The notes under the pieces are model-generated. The model saw nothing but the letters and a program-made list of their open reading frames with translations. It ran no database searches and had not been told where the DNA came from. A stretch of 9,665 nucleotides of DNA, from NCBI GenBank assembly GCA_905479615.1, contig CAJQNH010000001.1, positions 1 to 9,665 of the forward strand, read 5' to 3'. Made by a program: the position numbers and the translations under genes. This DNA comes from an uncultured Eudoraea sp. GTDB taxonomy: Bacteria > Bacteroidota > Bacteroidia > Flavobacteriales > Flavobacteriaceae. How positions within the stretch are numbered: the stretch's first letter is position 1; every line of letters starts with the position of its first letter. Shown one piece after another: positions 1 through 5,963 of the stretch.

Positions 1-33
1 ATGTTAATTATTTGTTAAATATTAGTACTATGT

Positions 34-66
34 TTTGCATAATACCTTCTTTTAGCCATATATTTG
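34..66 (+). promoter_or_regulatory. Bacteroidota-type promoter for the DUF4870 gene
   Basis: TTTG at 34-37 and TATATTTG at 59-66 match the Bacteroidota primary-sigma consensus (TTTG, then TAnnTTTG) with a 21-base spacer. Transcription would begin near 72-74, leaving a 5' leader of only about 12-14 bases before the ATG at 86. The -7 element is a perfect match. No equally good promoter is visible before padR at 731, so this one may drive the whole run up to the terminator at 3712-3740. That extension is inference. Confidence 0.65.
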
Positions 67-85
67 CATAAGAAACTAATAGGCC

Positions 86-568
86 ATGACAGAGACATTG
101 ACAAAACACGAAAGAAATTTATCCGCAGTTATTCATGCATCTACCCTTAGCAAGTACTTTATTCCCTTTGGTAACTTTCTTTTGCCCTTGGTTTTATGGA
201 TTGGAAATAAGAAGGAACACAGCTTTGTAGACTACAACGGGAAGCAGGCTTTAAATTTTCAAATTAGCCTCTTATTGTATTCCATTATTTTGGGGATTAT
301 ATCGGTTCCTTTCATACTTGGATTTATACCAAGCATTTTTGATGGAGGGTTATTGGATATTCGCGATTACAACGAGTTCAACAATATCAATTTTCATTTT
401 ATAGGTGAAAATTTACATTTTGGATGGTGGCTTTGGCCTATTGGAATTACAGGTTTGTTACAGGTTTCGCTCTTTATTATCAATATAGTTTATACCATTT
501 TGGCAACTTTAAGGACAAATGAAGGGCAGTATTTTAAATATCCCATAACGATCAATTTTATAAAATAA
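86..568 (+). CDS. DUF4870 domain-containing membrane protein
   Basis: A 160-residue inner-membrane protein that fits the DUF4870 family (related to the Tic20-like group of small membrane proteins) in length and motif order. The N-terminus contains ERNLSAVIHASTLSKYFIPFGN, then a first membrane segment ending LVLWIGNKK (about residues 25-40). The family signature VDYNGKQALNFQISLLLYS follows at 48-66 and leads into a long hydrophobic segment (57-85). A loop rich in D and N comes next, then a third hydrophobic segment (115-142). It ends with the typical KYPITINFIK. The biochemical role of the family is unknown. ATG 86 is the first start after the promoter at 34-66 and follows an AGG at 81-83. It lies upstream of padR and pspC, a common flavobacterial neighbourhood, suggesting an envelope-associated role. 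This last point is inference. Confidence 0.85.
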   Translation: MTETLTKHERNLSAVIHASTLSKYFIPFGNFLLPLVLWIGNKKEHSFVDYNGKQALNFQISLLLYSIILGIISVPFILGFIPSIFDGGLLDIRDYNEFNNINFHFIGENLHFGWWLWPIGITGLLQVSLFIINIVYTILATLRTNEGQYFKYPITINFIK

Positions 569-595
569 TAAACAGCATTAATCAAGCTGTATAAT

Positions 596-636
596 AGGAG
601 TTATTCATCAATAAAAAAAGGAGTTTATTTATCAAT
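596..636 (+). repeat. Imperfect direct repeat, two copies of about 17 bp
   Basis: Copy 1 (596-612) reads AGGAGTTATTCATCAAT. Copy 2 (619-636) reads AGGAGTTTATTTATCAAT. They differ by one inserted T and one C-to-T change. Their starts are 23 bases apart, roughly two helical turns, which would suit a protein binding one face of the DNA. It could equally be a remnant of a small duplication. Confidence 0.6.
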
Positions 637-690
637 CATCATCAAATGAAAAGCAAAAAAACGAACAGTTAACCAGATGCTGAAATGAAG

Positions 691-703
691 CCGTGGTACA
701 CGG
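691..703. promoter_or_regulatory. GC-rich palindrome, candidate PadR operator
   Basis: CCGTG (691-695), a 3-base centre GTA, and CACGG (699-703) form a perfect 5-bp-arm dyad ending 27 bases before the padR start. It stands out in AT-rich surroundings. PadR repressors often bind dyads just upstream of their own genes, so autoregulation is a reasonable guess. However, known PadR sites are usually longer and more AT-rich (for example ATGT-N8-ACAT), so this is only a candidate. Confidence 0.3.
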
Positions 704-730
704 AACAGCACAAAACAGAATTATGAAATT

Positions 731-1066
731 ATGAACATAGAAAACACAAAAGCGCAGATGCGAAAAGGAGTTTTGGAATATTGCATACTCTCCATTCTAA
801 GAGGAGAAGATAAGTATGCTTCTGAAATTCTTGGAACCCTTAAGGACGCAAAGATGCTGGTGGTTGAAGGCACTATTTATCCTTTACTAACCAGGCTAAA
901 GAATGCCGGTTTACTCAATTACCGCTGGGAGGAATCAACCTCCGGTCCGCCCAGGAAATATTACGCACTTACAGAAACAGGTAAAGTGTTCCTAAAAGAA
1001 TTGAACATTACCTGGGATGAACTCAGAGGAGCAGTTAATTTGGTTACCAATACTAAAAACAACTAA
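731..1066 (+). CDS. PadR family transcriptional regulator (short type)
   Basis: A 111-residue winged-helix DNA-binding protein of the PadR family, short subfamily (about 110 residues with a brief C-terminal helix for dimerisation). The opening KAQMRKGVLEYCILSIL is the family's first helix (residues 8-23). VVEGTIYPLLTRLKNAGLL (44-62) is the recognition-helix region. SGPPRKYYALTETG (71-84) is the beta-wing. The C-terminal helix includes the ITWDEL segment (93-98). PadR proteins generally repress target genes, often including their own operon, until a ligand or partner protein releases them. The ATG at 731 gives the standard N-terminus. Only two bases separate its stop from the next gene, so it is almost certainly co-transcribed and functionally linked to the PspC protein. 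The ligand is unknown. Confidence 0.93.
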   Translation: MNIENTKAQMRKGVLEYCILSILRGEDKYASEILGTLKDAKMLVVEGTIYPLLTRLKNAGLLNYRWEESTSGPPRKYYALTETGKVFLKELNITWDELRGAVNLVTNTKNN

Positions 1067-1068
1067 CA

Positions 1069-2790
1069 ATGAATAAAACAGTAAATATAAATCTCGCAAA
1101 TATACTTTTTCACATAGATGAAAAAGCATTTAACAAATTACAGCGCTACCTGGAATCAATAAAGCGCTCATTTTCCGGAACAACCGGAAGCGATGAAATC
1201 ATTGCTGATATTGAAGCCAGGATAGCTGAACTTTTCCAGGAAAAAATGGAAAACGACAGGCAGGTTATTACGCTCAAAGAGGTAGATGAAGTCATCAGCG
1301 TCATGGGGCAACCTGAAGACTACATGGTAGATGAGGACATTTTTGAAGATGAACCAAGACAAAGTAGTGAAGCACGTCCAAGAATCAAAAAACTCTACAG
1401 AGATATTGACAACAAATATATTGGTGGCGTATGTGCCGGGCTGGAACATTATCTTGGGTTCGATGTCCTATGGATACGACTGATATTCATTGTACTTGGT
1501 ATTTTTACAGGCTTTGGTTTTATTGCCTATATTTTACTTTGGATTTTAGTGCCGGAAGCCGCTACTACTTCTCAGAAATTAGATATGAGAGGTGAGCCAG
1601 TAAACATTAGCAATATTGAGCGAAAAGTAAAAGAGGGTTTTGATGATGTTGCAGATAAAGTAAAGAGCGTAGATTATGAAAAAGTAGGTAACCAGGTAAA
1701 AAGCAGTGGTAAAACATTTTTTGATGCCCTTGGCGACATTATCATGTTCCTATTCAAAGTTTTCGGAAAATTTATTGGAATCCTCTTAATCATAATAGGT
1801 GCTGCAACTTTAATTGGTCTCTTTATAGGATTATTCACCGTTGGTATTCTAGATATTGTACATATCCCGGGTATTGACTTTTATGATATGGTAAATTCAA
1901 CATCCGCACCGGTATGGCTTGTTTCATTACTGTCTTTTTTCGCCATAGGTATTCCATTTTTCTTTCTATTATACCTGGGGTTAAAAATTCTTGTAACTAA
2001 CCTTAAATCTATCGGCAACATAGCTAAATTCTCATTGCTGGGATTATGGTTATTATCCATTATAGGATTGAGTGTTTTAGGAATACAACAAGCATCCGCA
2101 CACGCCTTTAGCGGAACAACCACAATCAAAGAAGATTTAAATTTTCCTTCAGGAATTGATACATTACGTATAAACCTTAGGTCGAGTGATCTTTATGAAA
2201 ATCAGGAAAACGTCGGGATCAATGGGATGACAATTACTTATGATGAAAACGGGGATAAGCTATTATTTGCCAAGGACGTGCGTTTTGATATTAAGAAGTC
2301 TGAGGATTCAATTGCTCATATTCGTATCAGAAAGGACGCAGACGGAAATTCTTTTGCAACCGCAAAAGATAGGGCAAGCAAAATCGATTACAAGTATTCC
2401 GTAGACAATAATACCTTGTTCCTCGATAATTTTCACACCACAGACGCTAAAAATAAGGTTAGGGACCAGGAAATACGCGTCACGGTTTTTGTTCCGGTAA
2501 AAAGCGTCATAAGGTTTGATGAATCTGCCAAACGCCACATTGGGAGAATAACCCGATACGACAAGGAAATTTATAGAAGCGATATAATAGATTACCAATG
2601 GCTTATGCAAGACAACGGTGTATTACAATGTCTGGATTGTCCGGAAGACTTGGATGAGGAAGATGATGAAGACGGTCGCATAATTATAAATGGGGATGGA
2701 GTAGATATTGACATTAAAGACAATGGAGATTCCTTTAAAATGAAAATTGATGAGGATGGTGTAAAGATCAAAACCGATGATAATAACTAA
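1069..2790 (+). CDS. PspC domain membrane protein with HAAS-like N-terminus
   Basis: A 573-residue multidomain membrane protein. Residues about 1-88 are soluble and helical; the stretch SDEIIADIEARIAELFQEKM followed by ITLKEVDEVISVMGQPEDY resembles HAAS/DUF1700 domains, which in Firmicutes accompany PadR regulators. Residues 104-164 are a clear PspC domain (RIKKLYRDIDNKYIGGVCAGLEHYLG, then a hydrophobic stretch ending WILVPEA). An amphipathic linker leads to three more hydrophobic segments (about 232-257, 282-307, 320-342). Residues 350-510 are predicted beta-rich, perhaps related to DUF4097/DUF2807 folds. The last 45 residues are strikingly acidic, with repeated D/E and IKDNGD-like units. 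PspC proteins act in phage-shock-type envelope stress sensing. The gene starts two bases after padR. I infer a membrane sensor whose cytoplasmic N-terminus controls PadR. The PspC call is secure; the HAAS and beta-domain calls are by resemblance. Confidence 0.9.
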   Translation: MNKTVNINLANILFHIDEKAFNKLQRYLESIKRSFSGTTGSDEIIADIEARIAELFQEKMENDRQVITLKEVDEVISVMGQPEDYMVDEDIFEDEPRQSSEARPRIKKLYRDIDNKYIGGVCAGLEHYLGFDVLWIRLIFIVLGIFTGFGFIAYILLWILVPEAATTSQKLDMRGEPVNISNIERKVKEGFDDVADKVKSVDYEKVGNQVKSSGKTFFDALGDIIMFLFKVFGKFIGILLIIIGAATLIGLFIGLFTVGILDIVHIPGIDFYDMVNSTSAPVWLVSLLSFFAIGIPFFFLLYLGLKILVTNLKSIGNIAKFSLLGLWLLSIIGLSVLGIQQASAHAFSGTTTIKEDLNFPSGIDTLRINLRSSDLYENQENVGINGMTITYDENGDKLLFAKDVRFDIKKSEDSIAHIRIRKDADGNSFATAKDRASKIDYKYSVDNNTLFLDNFHTTDAKNKVRDQEIRVTVFVPVKSVIRFDESAKRHIGRITRYDKEIYRSDIIDYQWLMQDNGVLQCLDCPEDLDEEDDEDGRIIINGDGVDIDIKDNGDSFKMKIDEDGVKIKTDDNN

Positions 2791-2902
2791 AAGTCCACAA
2801 TTCATCATTACTATTCAACAACTGGGTAATACATATTCTATTTTTCTAACAAAAACAGAGAATTTTAATCAATCAAACTGAAACAATAATCACTAAAGCA
2901 GC

Positions 2903-2921
2903 GTCCAGGTAAAATTTGGAC
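2903..2921 (+). repeat. Small inverted repeat just upstream of the GIN lipoprotein gene
   Basis: GTCCA (2903-2907) and TGGAC (2917-2921) are separated by nine bases and end 18 bases before the preferred ATG at 2940. They could form a weak mRNA hairpin near the ribosome-binding region or be a protein site. The rest of the 149-base gap (2791-2939) shows no clear promoter or terminator. Confidence 0.35.
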
Positions 2922-2939
2922 AATTTAAAAACGACAATC

Positions 2940-3662
2940 ATGACAACATTAGCAAGAATTACAATCGCATTAATCCTGGCACTATTTCTTTCCTCTTGTG
3001 CCTTTGACATTAATTTTGGTGACGGACAAAAAGGAAACGGGGTTGTTGCCGAAGACCGAAGAGAAGTAACCGAAGAGTTTACCGTAGTATCTGCCTCAGA
3101 AGGCCTGGATGTTTATATTACTCAGGCCAAAGATTTTGAAATTACCGTAGAAGCAGATGAAAATATTATTGACCTTATTGGTACAGATATCCGGAATGGT
3201 AAACTAAAAATCCATGCTATAGAAAATATCGGCAGAGCAACTAAAAAAGTTTATGTCTCTTTGCCCGATATTACCGGACTGGAATCTTCGAGTGGTGCAG
3301 ATCTATATGGGAAGAGTCTTATTGAATCTGATAAAATAGCATTGAAGGCCTCTAGTGGCTCGGATCTGCAGGTAGAATTAAGTGCCGATGAAGTTGATGC
3401 CAGTACAAGCAGTGGGGCAGGTATTAAATTATCCGGCGAAGCCAATATCCTATTTGCCGATGCCAGCAGTGGTTCAGATATTAGGGCCAAAGATTTTAAT
3501 GTACAAACCTGTCGTGCCGATGCAAGTAGCGGAGCAGATATTTCTTTAAATGTATCCGAATCTCTGACTGCTGACGCCAGCAGCGGCGCGGATATTTCCT
3601 ATACCGGAGAAGCAACAGTTCAAATAAAAAAATCTGTTTCCGGAAGCATTCACAAGAATTAA
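2940..3662 (+). CDS. Head GIN domain (DUF2807) lipoprotein
   Basis: A 240-residue lipoprotein. The N-terminus MTTLARITIALILALFLSSC is a type II signal peptide with lipobox LSSC, so mature protein starts at Cys20, anchored in the outer or inner membrane. The remainder is the head-GIN/DUF2807 domain: EEFTVVSASEGLDVYITQA at about residues 45-63, KLKIHAIENI at 88-97 and VYVSLPDITGLESSSGADL at 104-122, followed by SSGAD-type repeats predicted to stack as a right-handed beta-helix. It ends VSGSIHKN. An in-frame TTG at 2916 would add eight residues (MDNLKTTI), but ATG 2940 gives a normal signal peptide and is preferred. The family is named after putative adhesins, but no ligand is known. It follows the PspC gene after 149 bases and is followed by a strong terminator, so it is probably the last gene of the operon. 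Confidence 0.88.
   Translation: MTTLARITIALILALFLSSCAFDINFGDGQKGNGVVAEDRREVTEEFTVVSASEGLDVYITQAKDFEITVEADENIIDLIGTDIRNGKLKIHAIENIGRATKKVYVSLPDITGLESSSGADLYGKSLIESDKIALKASSGSDLQVELSADEVDASTSSGAGIKLSGEANILFADASSGSDIRAKDFNVQTCRADASSGADISLNVSESLTADASSGADISYTGEATVQIKKSVSGSIHKN
3285..3596 (+). repeat. Protein-level SSGAD repeats of the GIN domain
   Basis: Six degenerate units are encoded here: SSSGAD, ASSGSD, TSSGAG, ASSGSD, ASSGAD and ASSGAD, spaced roughly 18-22 residues apart. The codons differ between units (for example agtagcggagcagat against agcagcggcgcggat), so the repeat is old and kept at the protein level rather than freshly duplicated. Such regular SSG turns suit a stacked beta-helix. 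Confidence 0.75.
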
Positions 3663-3711
3663 AAGAAATTTTCACGATTAAACAACATCATCCTGAACCA
3701 TGTTATGTTGA

Positions 3712-3740
3712 CCCCGGCAAGAATGCCGGGGTTTTGTTTT
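3712..3740 (+). terminator. Rho-independent terminator of the PadR-PspC-GIN block
   Basis: CCCCGGC (3712-3718), loop AAGAAT, and GCCGGGG (3725-3731) form a perfect 7-bp GC-only stem followed by TTTTGTTTT (3732-3740). This is a textbook intrinsic terminator. It lies 50 bases after the GIN lipoprotein stop and separates the envelope block from the epimerase genes. Confidence 0.92.
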
Positions 3741-3767
3741 ATCATATATGGGATTTATCTATATTAG
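3733..3767 (+). promoter_or_regulatory. Candidate promoter for the dipeptide epimerase operon
   Basis: TTTG at 3733-3736 and TATATTAG at 3760-3767 (seven of eight bases match TAnnTTTG) are separated by 23 bases, at the upper end of the usual range. The -33 element lies inside the T-tract of the preceding terminator. A start near 3774 would leave about 11 bases before ATG 3785. Since the terminator separates this gene from those upstream, a promoter is expected here, but the match is imperfect. Confidence 0.42.
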
Positions 3768-3784
3768 TGGTAAACAATTAGTTA

Positions 3785-4798
3785 ATGAACATCACTCTAA
3801 AAGAGTACATATTACCTTTAAAACATACCTTTACAATTTCCAGGGAATCTCATGATTTTCAGACTACTCTGATTGTTTCTCTCTCATACGAAAATTGTAC
3901 CGGTTATGGTGAAGCAACTTCCAATTCATACTACGGGATCAGCTGTGAAAGTATGATCTCCGAGATTGAAGCAATTCGCTCCGATATAGAGGAGTACAAT
4001 TTTGAAAATGCTGAAGATTTTTACACGTTTATTACTGCCACTGGATTGAGCAACTTTGCCTTATGCGCTTTGGACCTTGCGGCTCACGACCTCTATGGTA
4101 AAATCGTTGGAAAACCACTATACGAGATTTGGGGTACTTCTAAAGAGAATTATCCGATTACCAATTATACGATTGGCCTGGATACCACAGATAAAATGGT
4201 CGCAAAAATGAAAGAAAAACCCTGGCCTATTTACAAAATTAAGTTGGGTACGGATAATGACGCGGCCATTATTAAAGAGTTGCGGAAACATACAAAAGCT
4301 ATTTTCAGGATTGACGCCAATTGCGCATGGACCGCAGCGGAAACTATTCACAACGCACCTTTGTTAAAGGAATTGGGCGTTGAATTTTTGGAACAACCTC
4401 TTAAAGCAGATGACTGGGAAGGGATGGAAAAAGTAATTCACCAAAGTATTCTTCCGGTAATTGCAGACGAAAGTTGTATTGTAGAGGGTGATGTGGAGAA
4501 ATGTGCACTCCATTTTAATGGCATAAACATAAAATTGACAAAATGCGGGGGACTAACACCGGCTTTAAGAATGATAGATAAAGCCAGGGAACTAGGTTTA
4601 AAAGTCATGGTAGGGTGTATGACAGAGTCTACCGTTGGGATTTCTGCTATAGCTCAGTTATTACCGAAATTGGATTATGTAGATATGGATGGGGCGATGT
4701 TATTATCTGAGGATATTGCAAAAGGAGTTGAAATTAAAGAAAACGGCAGCGTTGTTTTTCCAAAGATTAATGGCAGCGGAATAGAATTATTAAAATGA
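3785..4798 (+). CDS. Dipeptide epimerase (L-Ala-D/L-Glu epimerase type)
   Basis: A 337-residue member of the enolase superfamily, muconate-lactonising/dipeptide-epimerase subgroup, in the cytoplasm (no signal peptide). The N-terminal capping domain spans about 1-115. In the barrel the catalytic set is complete: KIK (Lys151 and Lys153), metal ligands Asp177 (RIDANCAW), Glu203 (EFLEQP) and Asp228 (IADES), and the opposite base Lys250 (NIKLTKCGG). The DMD at 300-302 matches the DxD motif that binds the dipeptide amino group in dipeptide epimerases, which favours this over muconate cycloisomerase or o-succinylbenzoate synthase. The likely reaction is Mg-dependent epimerisation of the second residue of a dipeptide such as L-Ala-D-Glu from cell-wall peptides. 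Exact specificity cannot be read from sequence. The stop overlaps the start of the next gene (ATGA), so the two are translationally coupled. Confidence 0.9.
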   Translation: MNITLKEYILPLKHTFTISRESHDFQTTLIVSLSYENCTGYGEATSNSYYGISCESMISEIEAIRSDIEEYNFENAEDFYTFITATGLSNFALCALDLAAHDLYGKIVGKPLYEIWGTSKENYPITNYTIGLDTTDKMVAKMKEKPWPIYKIKLGTDNDAAIIKELRKHTKAIFRIDANCAWTAAETIHNAPLLKELGVEFLEQPLKADDWEGMEKVIHQSILPVIADESCIVEGDVEKCALHFNGINIKLTKCGGLTPALRMIDKARELGLKVMVGCMTESTVGISAIAQLLPKLDYVDMDGAMLLSEDIAKGVEIKENGSVVFPKINGSGIELLK

Positions 4799-5844
4799 CC
4801 TCTTATATTGATTCTTTTCCGGGCCGCGAAATTTTAGTAGATCGAAAGAAATTTCTTTACTTCGGTGGAACATCCTATTTTGGGATGCAAACTGATAGTG
4901 ACTTCCAGAATATTTTTATCACAAATATCAAAAAATATGGAACCAGCTATGGTGCTTCCAGAAATTCCAATGTTCAGCTATCGGTTTATAAAGAAGTGGA
5001 AACTCATCTTTCAAAATGGGTTGGTAGTGAAGATTGTGCAGTTCTATCTTCTGGATATCTTGCCGGTCAATTAATTTGCAGTTTATTTAGTAGTAAGCAG
5101 TATCGATTGTTCTATACTCCAAATAGCCATTCTGCCCTTTACCAATTCAACAACAAACCCTATATCACTTATTCGGCATTGCATATTGCATTAAGGGATC
5201 ATCTGTCATCAAATAAGGATGCAATACCAGTAATTCTGTTAGATTCCATAGATTTTTCGGGTTACAACTACCCACAATTTCAAGGGTTAATGTCACTACC
5301 TTTAAATAAATGCATTCTTGTGGCAGATGATTCACACGGTATTGGGCAAATAGGCCCCGATAATAGTGGTGTTTTCCAAATTCTCTTAAATTTCAAACCA
5401 AAAGAACTACTAATTTGCTGCTCTTTGGGTAAAGCACTAGGCATAGATGCAGGAGCAATCTTTGGGAACAGTGAAAGGTTAAAACAAGTAATAAAAACGG
5501 ATTTTTATGCCGGAGCTTCGCCCCCATCACCTGCAAGTATGGGCACATTAATTGAGGCTGAAGAAATATATAAATCTAAGAAAAGGATTTTGGATTATAA
5601 TATGAGTTTTTTCTTAAATAACATAAATGACATTGAGAAATTTAGCTTTATCCAAGGATTCCCGGTATTTGGTTATTCAGATATTGAATTAACAAAATTT
5701 CTGTATACCAACGGAATTATTGTAACTGATTTCAATTATCCATCGGAAGAAGCCAGCTTAAAAAGCAGGATAGTAATAACGGCATTACATACTGAGCAAG
5801 ACATTAAAAAACTGACCTCACTTATTAATTCTTTTTGTGATTAA
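4795..5844 (+). CDS. PLP-dependent aminotransferase-fold enzyme, alpha-oxoamine synthase-like
   Basis: A 349-residue fold-type I PLP enzyme, nearest in motif order to KBL/BioF (2-amino-3-ketobutyrate CoA ligase, 8-amino-7-oxononanoate synthase). Visible features are: KKFLYFGGTSYFGM near the N-terminus (19-31), GTSYGASRNSNVQL (49-62), SSGYLAGQ (85-92), His112 where the family places the ring-stacking His, VADDSHGIGQIG (176-187) with the PLP-binding Asp and His, SLGKALG with the presumed Schiff-base Lys213, and a C-terminal RIVITALHT with Arg325 for the substrate carboxylate. It is shorter than the usual 380-400 residues, lacking most of the N-terminal arm. The family's SRLVTGT...H..LE segment is replaced by RNSNVQLSVYKEVE, so CoA-dependent condensation should not be assumed. 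It starts inside the epimerase stop codon, so it probably acts on a product or precursor of that reaction. Substrate unknown. Confidence 0.8.
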   Translation: MTSYIDSFPGREILVDRKKFLYFGGTSYFGMQTDSDFQNIFITNIKKYGTSYGASRNSNVQLSVYKEVETHLSKWVGSEDCAVLSSGYLAGQLICSLFSSKQYRLFYTPNSHSALYQFNNKPYITYSALHIALRDHLSSNKDAIPVILLDSIDFSGYNYPQFQGLMSLPLNKCILVADDSHGIGQIGPDNSGVFQILLNFKPKELLICCSLGKALGIDAGAIFGNSERLKQVIKTDFYAGASPPSPASMGTLIEAEEIYKSKKRILDYNMSFFLNNINDIEKFSFIQGFPVFGYSDIELTKFLYTNGIIVTDFNYPSEEASLKSRIVITALHTEQDIKKLTSLINSFCD

Positions 5845-5899
5845 TAATTAAACTGGTAGCCAGCCATTTACAATTCATTATTTATTCCCTTATATTCTG

Positions 5900-5928
5900 T
5901 TTGTTTCACAAAAAAAATTGTAACTTTT
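5900..5928 (+). promoter_or_regulatory. Candidate promoter for the lipocalin-like gene
   Basis: TTTG at 5900-5903 and TAACTTTT at 5921-5928 (seven of eight consensus bases) are separated by 17 bases, within the reported flavobacterial range. A start near 5935 would give a leader of about 29 bases before ATG 5964. No terminator is visible between the PLP-enzyme stop at 5844 and this point, so readthrough is also possible. Confidence 0.42.
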
Positions 5929-5963
5929 AAGAACTATTTAAGAATCTTATAAAATACACTAAC

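Larger units (their letters stand above)
569..730 (+). other. Leader region between the DUF4870 gene and padR
   Basis: This 162-base gap holds no full-length gene and no convincing TTTG/TAnnTTTG promoter on the + strand. It does hold structure. ACAGC (572-576) and GCTGT (586-590) form a small inverted repeat. An imperfect direct repeat lies at 596-612 and 619-636. A stop-interrupted mini-ORF runs 646-726, and a GC-rich palindrome lies at 691-703. It is the most likely place for a PadR operator or leader control of the operon, though nothing in the sequence proves this. Confidence 0.5.

Noticed and set aside
2916..2942. TTG start at 2916 extending the GIN lipoprotein by eight residues (MDNLKTTI).
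   Set aside because: ATG 2940 gives a normal short lipoprotein signal peptide with Cys20, and TTG starts are uncommon; the extension is probably untranslated leader.
3251..3490. Antisense open frame of 79 codons opposite the SSGAD repeats.
   Set aside because: It exists only because the repeated codons avoid stops on the other strand; the translation is low-complexity and the + strand gene is clear.
3285..3596. A possible CRISPR-like or recent DNA tandem array in the GIN gene.
   Set aside because: The repeats are conserved only as amino acids; codons differ between units and the frame is coding throughout.
4865..5074. A 69-codon + strand frame inside the PLP-enzyme gene.
   Set aside because: It is an out-of-frame shadow; the longer frame contains the PLP-enzyme motifs.
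5845..5899. CTGG-TAG-CCAG after the PLP-enzyme stop as a terminator.
   Set aside because: The stem is only 4 bp with a 3-base loop and no T-run follows.
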